A stretch of DNA of 59,692 nucleotides from contig CAIUMO010000022.1 in NCBI GenBank assembly GCA_903900345.1, forward strand, positions 1 through 59,692, read 5' to 3'. Shown here one piece after another: positions 39,761 through 48,648 of this stretch. The position numbers and the translations under genes are program-made. This stretch comes from an uncultured bacterium (GTDB taxonomy: Bacteria > Patescibacteriota > Saccharimonadia > Saccharimonadales > Saccharimonadaceae). The notes under the pieces were generated by a model. That model was not told where the DNA came from and did no database searches. It saw only the letters and a program-made list of their open reading frames with translations. Position 1 is the first letter of the stretch. Each line of letters begins with the position of its first letter.

Positions 39761-41134
39761 ATGAGCGAAAAAACTATGGAATCAATTATCAGCCTAGCTA
39801 AGCGCCGAGGCTTTGTTTATCAAGGTAGTGAAATATATGGCGGTATGGCTGGTATGTATGATTTTGGTCCATATGGCGTTGAATTACTTAATAACATCAA
39901 GGCTGCTTGGTGGAAAGAGAATGTTCAAAAACGCGAAAACTATTTTGGCCTAGATTCGGCTATGTTTAAAGACCCACGGGTTTGGGATGCGTCAGGTCAT
40001 ACGACTGGATTCTCGGATCCATTATCTGAATGTAAAAAGTGTAATACTCGTATTCGTGTTGACAAAGAACTGGAAAAGATTGGCGTTACCGCCGATGAGA
40101 AAATGTCCGAAGAACATTTAAACCAATTGTTTAATGACAACAAAGACAAAATTAAATGTCCAAAATGTGGTGCTAGCGATTTTACACCAGTTCGTTCATT
40201 TAATCTGTTAGTTAAAACCAATATGGGTGACTTTACAGGCGAGAATGTACAACCAGTTTATTTGCCAGGTGAAGCTTGCCAAGGTATTTATTTGAATTTC
40301 AAAAACGTCGTTGATACGACTCGGGCCAAGGTGCCATTTGGTTTGGCGCAAATCGGCAAAGCTTTCCGTAATGAAATATCACCACGTAACTTTTTGTTCC
40401 GTACTCGCGAATTTGAACAAGCCGATACCCAATATTTTATTCGTCCAAATGAAAATAAAGAGGCCTACGAAAGAATCAAACAAGAACGTTTTGACTGGTA
40501 TGTCAAAATGGGTATCAAGCCTGAAAATTTGCGCTTTAAACAGCACGAAAATCTAGTATTTTACGCCTCTGACGCTTGGGATATCGAATATAATTATCCA
40601 TCGTATGGCTTTGACGAGATGGAAGGAATTCATGACCGCACTGATTACGATTTATCTCAGCACTCTAAATTTTCTGGCGTCGATTTATCATACAAAGATC
40701 CATACACTGGTGAAAAATATATTCCTTGGGTATTGGAAACCTCAGCCGGCCTAGGCCGCATGTTGCTGGCATTTATGTCGGATGCTTATACCGAGGACAT
40801 TGTTGGTGATGACAAACGAACAGTTTTGAAATTGTCGTATGATTTAGCGCCAATCAAAGTTGCGGTTTTCCCACTACTTAAAAACAAACCTGAACTTGTT
40901 GCCAAAGCCCGCGAAGTTTATGATAAATTAAAAGAAACCGTTCGCTGTGAATTCGATGACAACGGTAATATCGGTAAACGCTACCGTCGCCAAGACGAAA
41001 TTGGTACGCCACACTGTGTTGTTATTGACTTTGATACCCTAACCGACGGTACCGTTACAGTTCGTGACCGTGATACAACCGAACAAAAACGTGTTGCCAT
41101 CGCTGATTTATCTTTCGCCCCCACACGAGCCTAG
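39761..41134 (+). CDS. glyS: Glycyl-tRNA synthetase (dimeric class II)
   Basis: RRGFVYQGSEIYGGMAGMYDFGPYGVELLNNIK, FRNEISPRNFLFRTREFEQ, PWVLETSAGLGRMLLAF. Confidence 0.95.
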   Translation: MSEKTMESIISLAKRRGFVYQGSEIYGGMAGMYDFGPYGVELLNNIKAAWWKENVQKRENYFGLDSAMFKDPRVWDASGHTTGFSDPLSECKKCNTRIRVDKELEKIGVTADEKMSEEHLNQLFNDNKDKIKCPKCGASDFTPVRSFNLLVKTNMGDFTGENVQPVYLPGEACQGIYLNFKNVVDTTRAKVPFGLAQIGKAFRNEISPRNFLFRTREFEQADTQYFIRPNENKEAYERIKQERFDWYVKMGIKPENLRFKQHENLVFYASDAWDIEYNYPSYGFDEMEGIHDRTDYDLSQHSKFSGVDLSYKDPYTGEKYIPWVLETSAGLGRMLLAFMSDAYTEDIVGDDKRTVLKLSYDLAPIKVAVFPLLKNKPELVAKAREVYDKLKETVRCEFDDNGNIGKRYRRQDEIGTPHCVVIDFDTLTDGTVTVRDRDTTEQKRVAIADLSFAPTRA

Positions 41135-41203
41135 TAATCTAGTTATTACTAGGTGTTAGTCGTGTGAATTATTATTGTGTCTAAAAATAACGGGGAGAAT
41201 GTC

Positions 41204-41942
41204 ATGAAAAGTAAAATTTTAGTTGTTAAATATGGGTCCAGTACTCTAACGGGTGGTAATGGACTGGATCAAAATAAAATTGATAGTTATGCGGCCAAAT
41301 TAAATAACTTGCGCCAAGATTATCGGCTGGTTGTTGTCAGTTCGGGCGCCGTGGCAGCTGGACGAGCAATCCTGGGCAGTTCGAGGCAACTTCCGCGACT
41401 CTAGTATCTATGCCATGGTTGGTTCAGCGGCGCTAGTTGAAGCTTGGCGCCAAGCGTTTAATAAATTTGGCGTCAATGTTGGTCAAATCTTGGTGACATA
41501 CAAAGACATCGAAGACCGAGTTGAAGGTGGCCGTTTAAAAAATGTCATCAATTCGGCAATTCGGCATGGAATCGTGCCAATTATTAATGAAAACGACGTC
41601 CTAAGTGATATCGAATTAGCGCGCCTGAGTTATGGCGGCGACAATGATGGTTTGGCGTCTAAAATTGCCGTGGCAATTGGCGCGACCGAATTAATGTTGC
41701 TGACTAATGTTGATGGATTACTGGATAAAAAAGGCAATACGGTGTCTGTTATTGATTCATGTAATATCAAAAAAGCTTTGATGTTGACCAGTGGCAAATC
41801 AAGTGCCGGCAGGGGAGGTATGCAGTCAAAAATTGAGGCCGCCATCCAAGCCAATTGGGCCGGTGTCAAGACCCACATTGGTAATCCATCAGCTGATTAC
41901 GGATTAATACTAACAGGTAAAACTGGTACCAGTGTTCGATAA
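41204..41942 (+). pseudogene. proB: Glutamate 5-kinase-like (ProB AAK kinase domain), frameshifted, no PUA domain
   Basis: Frame 1 ILVVKYGSSTLTG...LVVVSSGAVAAGRAIL; frame 2 MVGSAALVEAW...IPIINENDVL...GGDNDGLASKIAVAIGATELMLLTNVDGLL; one-nt frame change near 41375-41400. Confidence 0.75.
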
Positions 41943-41953
41943 TTAAAGCCAAC

Positions 41954-41981
41954 AAAAAAACGCTAGATCTAGCGTTTTTTT
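41954..41981. terminator. Bidirectional terminator hairpin
   Basis: AAAAAAACGCTA-GATC-TAGCGTTTTTTT. Confidence 0.85.
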
Positions 41982-41996
41982 GTTTGCAAAGTATAA

Positions 41997-42059
41997 CTAC
42001 TTTTTAGCAACTTTCTTTGGTTTCTTGACTGCTTTTTTCTTGTCTTGACCTTTTGCCAT
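41997..42059 (-). CDS. 20-aa Lys-rich microprotein MAKGQDKKKAVKKPKKVAKK
   Basis: ATG with upstream GAAAGGA SD on the minus strand; stop TAG; followed by a terminator; missed by the ORF track because of size. Confidence 0.6.
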   Translation of the reverse strand: MAKGQDKKKAVKKPKKVAKK

Positions 42060-42134
42060 AGTAAATCCTTTCTTCTAGGCTTTTACGCCTCGGTAATATC
42101 ATTATTATGCTAATGTTTAATAATATCAATACTC

Positions 42135-42157
42135 TTTGCAAGGATAATCCTTGCAAA
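42135..42157. repeat. Near-perfect palindrome, copy 2
   Basis: TTTGCAAGGA-TAA-TCCTTGCAAA; core shared with 15814-15844. Confidence 0.8.
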
Positions 42158-42206
42158 AAAGTTGTCACTTTTATTTTTTATCTTAAACTGTAGTAAAATA
42201 GAGTTA

Positions 42207-42638
42207 ATGATTACTTATTATACTGACGGTAGTTGCAGTCCTAACCCTGGTGCCGGTGGATTCGCGGTTATAAAAGACACTGAACTGGCCATAGTCGGCA
42301 GCGAACAAATGTCGACTAATATTCGCATGGAAGGTCGAGCGATAATCACAGCGCTAACAGATGCGGCTGGTAATGAATGCCAAATTTATAGCGATAGCGA
42401 ATTTTGGATAAACGTTGCTACTAAATGGGGCGTCAGCTGGAAGGCTAATGGCTGGAAGAAAAAAGGTAGCGATATTAAAAACCTTGATATCGTTCAAGAA
42501 TTATTTGCATTATATGAAAAATCTAACGCTCAATTAATTTGGGTGCGTGGTCATGTTGGCAATGTCAGCAACGAAATGGCTGATCAGTGGGCAAATCGGG
42601 CTCGTGACCAAAAATTGTTTGGCAAAATATTGTTATAA
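42207..42638 (+). CDS. Ribonuclease HI-like protein
   Basis: ITYYTDGSCSPNPGAGGFAVI, RMEGRAIITALTDA, IYSDSEFWIN, WVRGHVGNVSNEMADQWANRA. Confidence 0.9.
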   Translation: MITYYTDGSCSPNPGAGGFAVIKDTELAIVGSEQMSTNIRMEGRAIITALTDAAGNECQIYSDSEFWINVATKWGVSWKANGWKKKGSDIKNLDIVQELFALYEKSNAQLIWVRGHVGNVSNEMADQWANRARDQKLFGKILL

Positions 42639-42695
42639 ACAACCTGCCTTTGTTACAATAATTACTTAGTTATCACCTAAAAAAGAAAGCAAAAA

Positions 42696-43673
42696 ATGGA
42701 AAAACCAAACGAACCGACCGATATTTTTTTATGGGCCAATAACATTGACGGTGTTAAAAAAGAGTTGGATGTCGAATTCTTTCTATTCAATAAACACTAT
42801 ACGCCATACACAACTAGCTTTAGTAGTGAATTAAATTCCCAAATTAAACCGTTATTTTTATACGATTTAATTAATTTTGTCACCATGGGCGCTGGTACTG
42901 GGTTATCGGTTAGGGATTTTGAGCTGTCTGAGGATGAAGACAACGTGCTGCTAAGGACGGACTTGGAAAAAGTCGGTCGCGCCGAAACTTTATTGCATTT
43001 AATCGAGCACCAACGTAATGATATCGTTGAATTCAGCGAACAAGAGCATGAATTTAAACGCATCAAAGGTATTTTGGCACGTTTTACTCGCAAGAATTCG
43101 CCTGATAAGCCTTTCTATGCTGTTAAGCAAATTTCGCAGGGTCAGGTGTTAAAAGGTGCCACCGCTTGGGAATTCCGTGATGGCAAATTCGGTGCCTTTC
43201 AGGCTGAAGTTGGCCTAAAAGTACCATCAGATAACCAGGTTTTGATTATCGACAAAGATATATTCGTATTTAATCAAAGCAAATTTGAACGATTATTTAA
43301 CTACGATTACAAAAAGCAGGCCTTGGCCGACAAAAAAGTCGAAGAAATTGAAAAACACTTCCGACTCAGTTTTCCTGATGGTATGGATTTGCAATCACTA
43401 GTTCGTGAACGCAAAAAAACCGTCAATAAATTACAAAAAATCGAAGTTGGTGACATCAGCCAAGAGCAGGTGATTGAATATGCCGATGGCATGCAACTGG
43501 ATTTGATGACTGATGACAAGGGCGCAATTATTATTATGGACGGCAACGACCTGGATGTTTTTGTGAACTTGATTAACGAAGATTATATCACCAGCGAAGT
43601 CACTGGTCGTCGCTATGAAGTTAAATCTAAAAAGCTGCTCGATGACCCTGAAGGCGAACCGCCAAGAGGCTAG
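42696..43673 (+). CDS. DUF4868-like protein (KwaB-like, Kiwa anti-phage family?)
   Basis: 325-aa soluble protein; central ...VLIIDKDIFVFNQSKFERLFNYDYKKQALADKKVEEIEK... resembles the DUF4868 core; family call from memory. Confidence 0.5.
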   Translation: MEKPNEPTDIFLWANNIDGVKKELDVEFFLFNKHYTPYTTSFSSELNSQIKPLFLYDLINFVTMGAGTGLSVRDFELSEDEDNVLLRTDLEKVGRAETLLHLIEHQRNDIVEFSEQEHEFKRIKGILARFTRKNSPDKPFYAVKQISQGQVLKGATAWEFRDGKFGAFQAEVGLKVPSDNQVLIIDKDIFVFNQSKFERLFNYDYKKQALADKKVEEIEKHFRLSFPDGMDLQSLVRERKKTVNKLQKIEVGDISQEQVIEYADGMQLDLMTDDKGAIIIMDGNDLDVFVNLINEDYITSEVTGRRYEVKSKKLLDDPEGEPPRG

Positions 43674-43756
43674 ATTGTACGTCGTTTCCTAATACGTATT
43701 ATAGTGGTATGATTTTATCATAAGTTTTGTGGCAATAAACTAAAGGAGGTTATTAT

Positions 43757-44305
43757 ATGTTCTGTCATCAATGTGGCGCTAAAAATACTGAGGGTTCTAA
43801 ATTTTGTAAGGATTGTGGTGAAGCTATTAACATTGCGCCTGCTCACTCGGCCGCTGCACATCACAATGAAAAAAATCTGATTAGTAATTTTGTCGGTGTT
43901 ATGAAAAAATATGCCACATTCACCGGTCGCGCATCGCGTAGGGAATACTGGATGTTTTACCTGGCCTATATGATTGTAGCTATATCGTTTACTATTTTAA
44001 ATGTAATCATAACGTCAGGTAGTCAAAGTAGCTATAGTTATAGCTATGGTTATGGATATAGTTATGGTTACGAGCCAAACCCAATTGCGATGATATTCTC
44101 GTTGGTAGAATTTGTATTCTTCTTGGCCATAATGATACCTAGCCTGGCCGTTGGGGTACGCAGACTTCATGATACCGGTCATAGCGGCGGTTTCTTGTTT
44201 ATCAGCCTCGTCCCATTTATAGGCTCAATCATACTGCTAGTATCATTAGCGTCCGAGGGTGACAGCGGAAATAATTCGTACGGACATGAGCCTAAAAAAG
44301 CCTAA
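43757..44305 (+). CDS. Zinc-ribbon + DUF805 membrane protein
   Basis: MFCHQCGAKNTEGSKFCKDCGEAI zinc ribbon; TFTGRASRREYWMFYLA and AVGVRRLHDTGHSGG typical of DUF805; SD AAAGGAGG. Confidence 0.88.
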   Translation: MFCHQCGAKNTEGSKFCKDCGEAINIAPAHSAAAHHNEKNLISNFVGVMKKYATFTGRASRREYWMFYLAYMIVAISFTILNVIITSGSQSSYSYSYGYGYSYGYEPNPIAMIFSLVEFVFFLAIMIPSLAVGVRRLHDTGHSGGFLFISLVPFIGSIILLVSLASEGDSGNNSYGHEPKKA

Positions 44306-44360
44306 TAATCGGTAATAGGCGCGGGTGCTAATTAAAAGCTTTTAGTCTATAATTAGATTA

Positions 44361-45881
44361 ATGAAACAGGGGATGGCGCTCGAAGTTATGCTTTCGGGAG
44401 AAAGCGTGTTGCTAACCGGTCCAGCAGGGGCCGGCAAGACTTTTGTATTGAATCAATTTATTCGTTTGGCAAAGGCTGAAGGTAAACATGTCTCGGTGAC
44501 GGCTACAACTGGCTTGGCGGCGACGCATTTGGGCGGTACGACAATTCATTCATGGAGTGGAATTGGCATCAATGACGAGCTCCATGCTGGTTTTGCCGAC
44601 AATATGTCTAAAACGCGGCGCGAAATCATCGAAAAGACCGATGTTTTGATAATTGATGAGATTAGTATGTTGCATGATTTCCGTTTGGATATGGTTGATC
44701 AAGCTTGTCGATTGGTGCGCAAAAAAGATGAGCCGTTCGGCGGTATTCAGCTAATTATGAGTGGTGACTTTTTTCAATTACCGCCGATTAACCGCGGCGA
44801 CAGTCGTGCTGGCGGCTTTGTCGTTAACAGCAATGTTTGGCATGAATTAGATCCAGCTATCTGTTACCTAAGTGAGCAATATCGTCAGGATGATGAAGAG
44901 CTATTGGACATTCTAAACTCGCTTAGATCTGGTGAGTTAAGGCGACATCATGCCGAAAAATTATTGTCACGGGTTGATGTTGTGCCCGAAGGCGACGAGG
45001 TAATTACCGAGCTGCATACCGTTAACGTGGATGTCGATAAGATAAATGATGCCCGTTTGGAAACGCTGGTAGGCGACGAACTTTTTTATACACAAACGAC
45101 GACTGGTGGCAAAAATTATGTCGAAGCTTTGCAGCGATCAGTCCTGGCGCCAGCTACTTTACGTCTTAAAAAAGGTGCTTTGGTGATGGCGGTCAAAAAT
45201 AGTTTAGACCGAAAATACGTCAACGGTAGTATTGGCACGGTGATAGATTTTGAAGCTGGTACTGAATATCCAATTGTTGAATTTCGAAATGGTAAAGTGG
45301 TGACAATGTCGCCTGACACTTGGGAACTGCGTGATGGCGATAAAAAGCGTGGCAGTATCACCCAAATTCCACTACGTTTGGCGTGGGCGATCACGGTTCA
45401 TAAATCGCAAGGTATGACGCTAGATGCCGCCAAGATTGATTTACGAAAAGCCTTTGTTGAAGGTATGGGCTACGTAGCGCTCAGCCGAGTAAAAAATTTG
45501 CACAGTTTGTATTTATCTGGTATAAATCGCATGGCTTTACAGATTAGCGAAGACGCTAAGACAATTGATGTTTTGTTGCGCGATAAAGCGGCACGAGATC
45601 TAAAACGATTCGCCTATTTAGAAGAGGCGATTGCTAAGCGAAAAACCGAATTACCGGAAAAATCAGCCAAAAAGGCTAGTGGTTGGGCTGAAAAGATCGC
45701 CAAAATGCGCGAGACTCATCCCAATGCCTACAAACCCTGGGAGCCAAAACAAGATGCATTATTAAAAGAAAAATTTCAAAATGGCGCTACAATCAAAGAA
45801 TTAAGTCAGCTGCTAGGACGCCATGAAGGCTCCGTCACGATGCGCCTACAAAAGCATTTTGGCGATGATATAGTACAATAA
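44361..45881 (+). CDS. Pif1/RecD-like SF1 helicase with C-terminal HTH-like extension
   Basis: LTGPAGAGKTFVLNQF, TATTGLAATHLGGTTIHSWSGIG, LIIDEISMLHDF, AWAITVHKSQGMTLDAAKIDL, YVALSRVKNLHSLYL. Confidence 0.9.
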   Translation: MKQGMALEVMLSGESVLLTGPAGAGKTFVLNQFIRLAKAEGKHVSVTATTGLAATHLGGTTIHSWSGIGINDELHAGFADNMSKTRREIIEKTDVLIIDEISMLHDFRLDMVDQACRLVRKKDEPFGGIQLIMSGDFFQLPPINRGDSRAGGFVVNSNVWHELDPAICYLSEQYRQDDEELLDILNSLRSGELRRHHAEKLLSRVDVVPEGDEVITELHTVNVDVDKINDARLETLVGDELFYTQTTTGGKNYVEALQRSVLAPATLRLKKGALVMAVKNSLDRKYVNGSIGTVIDFEAGTEYPIVEFRNGKVVTMSPDTWELRDGDKKRGSITQIPLRLAWAITVHKSQGMTLDAAKIDLRKAFVEGMGYVALSRVKNLHSLYLSGINRMALQISEDAKTIDVLLRDKAARDLKRFAYLEEAIAKRKTELPEKSAKKASGWAEKIAKMRETHPNAYKPWEPKQDALLKEKFQNGATIKELSQLLGRHEGSVTMRLQKHFGDDIVQ

Positions 45882-45885
45882 GCTT

Positions 45886-46914
45886 ATGCAACAACGAAAT
45901 TATGAATCACTGACTAGTCAAGTTACTAGTCGTGACGTTGATGATCTAAAAAGCCTGTATGCTCAAAAAAAATCTCAAATAGTTAAGCAAAGTATTATCC
46001 TGCTAATAGTATTCAGTACTTTGTCACCGGCATTAATACTGACAACTCAAATTGATGTTAGTAGTTTAGTTTATATTTTAGGATGGGTCGGTCTGGCGTC
46101 TATTATCGCAGTTATATTTGGCATATTGATAATTAATCAGCAGACAAAAAAGTGGCAACAAGCTGTCAGATTGAATCGCTTCGCCCAGGCTAACGGTTTA
46201 AAGTTTACTCCTACTATCACTAATCCTGTTCGTGACGGAATGATCTTTAATATTGGTCGCAGCCGTAGCGCCAATAATATTTTAACTAGTACGTCATTTA
46301 ATCCGTTTGAGATTGCGAACTACACCTATATAACTGGATCGGGAAAGAATTCGCGTACTTATAATTATGGCTATATTATGGTTCAGCTTGATCGAAATTT
46401 GCCGCACATGGTATTAGATTCCAAGGCTAATAATACCAATATTTTTGGCATTTCATTTAGCGATTTGCCTGTAAATTTTGACAAAGATCAAAAGTTATCA
46501 CTGGAAGGTGATTTTGACTCGCATTTTACGCTATATGCGCCCAAAGATTACGAACAAGACGCTTTGTATATATTCACGCCAGATTTGATGCAATTATTTA
46601 TTGATGACTCATTAAATTTTGATGCGGAAATTATTGATAATAAATTGTATATTTATTCGAATAAACAGTTTGATTTGAATGATCAGGTGTTGTTTCAGCG
46701 TTTATTTAACGTTATCGATAAGGTGGCTGCGAAAGTTGAATCGCAAACCGACCGATACGTTGACGACAGAGTAGGTAGCGCCCTCAATAACGTGGTTGCC
46801 CAGCCTGGGCGTCGGTTAAAGATTAGCCAACCTTGGGTGATTATTATTGTTGTAGCCTTTTACGCTATCTATTTCGCTTATACATTTTTGTATCCTTTTC
46901 TGTCGATAAAATAG
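45886..46914 (+). CDS. Membrane protein of unknown function (2 N-terminal TM, 1 C-terminal TM)
   Basis: 342-aa ORF, TACAAT -10 immediately upstream, hydrophobic segments at both ends. Confidence 0.7.
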   Translation: MQQRNYESLTSQVTSRDVDDLKSLYAQKKSQIVKQSIILLIVFSTLSPALILTTQIDVSSLVYILGWVGLASIIAVIFGILIINQQTKKWQQAVRLNRFAQANGLKFTPTITNPVRDGMIFNIGRSRSANNILTSTSFNPFEIANYTYITGSGKNSRTYNYGYIMVQLDRNLPHMVLDSKANNTNIFGISFSDLPVNFDKDQKLSLEGDFDSHFTLYAPKDYEQDALYIFTPDLMQLFIDDSLNFDAEIIDNKLYIYSNKQFDLNDQVLFQRLFNVIDKVAAKVESQTDRYVDDRVGSALNNVVAQPGRRLKISQPWVIIIVVAFYAIYFAYTFLYPFLSIK

Positions 46915-46937
46915 TCCCTAATGTATAATAGATAGTA

Positions 46938-47954
46938 ATGAATGAGCCATTTGCGAAGAATGACATCAAGATTGCTTTAGTCGGTGGCGGAACTGGTAGC
47001 TTTACTTTACTGTCGGAACTGAAAAACCACACCAAGCAGTTAGCGGCGATTGTTAATATGGTTGACGATGGTGGTAGCACCGGTATTTTGCGTGACGAAC
47101 TGGGCACTTTGCCGCCAGGTGATGTCAGGCAATGTTTAGTGGCACTTAGCGCTTCACCCAAGATACGTGATCTATTTAATTATAGATTTGAAGAAGGTAC
47201 TTTTGGCGGACACTCGTTCGGCAATATATTACTAACCGCACTTGAAAAGGTGACCGGAAGTTTTAGTGAAGCTGTTAAAACTGCATCAGAGATTTTGCGT
47301 GTTAATGGCACCGTTATCCCAGCGACGTTGGATAACGTTCGCCTCAAGATGGAATGGCCTAACGAAGGTGTTATTTTGCAAAACCAACACGTTGTGGCAT
47401 TAGATAATTTCAAAAACGATCCGCGCCAGGCAATATTGTCACATGTGCCAGTTGCAACCGCTAATCCAATGGCGATTAAGGCGATCGAACAAGCTGATAT
47501 GGTAGTTATTTCACCAGGCGACATGTATTCATCGCTAGGGCCGCTGCTGGTAATTGATGGTATTGCTGAAGCTTTAAAAAACACCAAAGCGGTTTGCTTT
47601 TATGTCTGTAATCTGGTTACAAAACAAGGTCAAACTGCAGGCTTTACGGTCAGCGACCATGCTGGCGAGATTGAACGTTTTGTTGGTGCACCTTTTTTGG
47701 ATTATGTTTTATACAACAAACAGCAGCCAGCGGCTGATGTCGCTCATCGTTACAAAGAAGAGAATGCTTTCTTAGTCAAAATTGATAAGGCTAAATTAAA
47801 TAAAGCCACTTATCAAACTGTTGCCGGAAATTTTTTGGGTGAGATGGCGCCAAGTAAAAAATCAAGTGTTTTGCCGCTGAGACGATCATTGATCCGTCAC
47901 GATGCCAAAGCTGTTGCTAAGGCTTTAATTGAAATTTACGATGCAAAAGATTGA
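46938..47954 (+). CDS. YvcK/CofD-family (gluconeogenesis factor-like) protein
   Basis: IALVGGGTGSFTLLSELK, VDDGGSTGILRDELGTLPPGDVRQCLVALS, HSFGNILLTALEKVTGSF. Confidence 0.92.
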   Translation: MNEPFAKNDIKIALVGGGTGSFTLLSELKNHTKQLAAIVNMVDDGGSTGILRDELGTLPPGDVRQCLVALSASPKIRDLFNYRFEEGTFGGHSFGNILLTALEKVTGSFSEAVKTASEILRVNGTVIPATLDNVRLKMEWPNEGVILQNQHVVALDNFKNDPRQAILSHVPVATANPMAIKAIEQADMVVISPGDMYSSLGPLLVIDGIAEALKNTKAVCFYVCNLVTKQGQTAGFTVSDHAGEIERFVGAPFLDYVLYNKQQPAADVAHRYKEENAFLVKIDKAKLNKATYQTVAGNFLGEMAPSKKSSVLPLRRSLIRHDAKAVAKALIEIYDAKD

Positions 47955-48648
47955 CACATTCTACGTACTAGATTTTGATAGGTGCTTGGGTGATATTGAA
48001 GCCAGCTTTGATCTGCTAAAGGAAGTAGTCGAGGTACTAGCTGATAATAGTGGCCAGGCCTTGCAAGCGGCTCGCCATCAGGTTGAATCAAGTGGCGGTT
48101 CGTTTAATGCTTTGAAGCATCTAGCCGAACTCAATCCTGATATGGATTTAACTGCTGTTGGTGACCTGTTTATGCGGCGCGCTAGTCAAAAACCAGGCCG
48201 ATTACTAGAACCAGGTGCGGTTGAGTTAATTGATTTTTTAATTTCAACTAATCGTGATTTTTGCATTATGAGTTATGGTGATGCCAGATGGCAGATCTTA
48301 AAGATTAATGCCGCTGGTCTCGGTGAAGTATCGAACGTCATTGTGTCTAGCAAGATGAAAAGTAACTATATTACACAGTGGCAAGATTCTAAATCGGGTG
48401 AGTTTATTATACCGGCCGACTTTTTTGCAAATCAACAGCCAAGGTTGGCCCATGAAGTCGTACTGGTCGACGATAAACAGTTGGCTTTTCAGGATTTAGC
48501 TAGCGGTGCAAGAGGTTATTTAGTCGCTGGTAAACAGCGAACAGCCGCTAATAATCGACATTCAATTGCTATGCCATCATCTGTCAAAGTCGTAACCCGA
48601 GTTGACGAGATTATAACCCAAGAATTGTTATTAGAGGGGCGGCGATAG
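47941..48648 (+). CDS. HAD-like hydrolase
   Basis: YVLDFDRCLGDIEA and later VVLVDDKQLAFQDL. Confidence 0.65.
   Translation: MQKIDTFYVLDFDRCLGDIEASFDLLKEVVEVLADNSGQALQAARHQVESSGGSFNALKHLAELNPDMDLTAVGDLFMRRASQKPGRLLEPGAVELIDFLISTNRDFCIMSYGDARWQILKINAAGLGEVSNVIVSSKMKSNYITQWQDSKSGEFIIPADFFANQQPRLAHEVVLVDDKQLAFQDLASGARGYLVAGKQRTAANNRHSIAMPSSVKVVTRVDEIITQELLLEGRR

Noticed and set aside
44030-44075. CRISPR-like short repeat array
   Set aside because: The units are an in-frame Ser/Tyr/Gly coding repeat of the DUF805 protein, without spacers.
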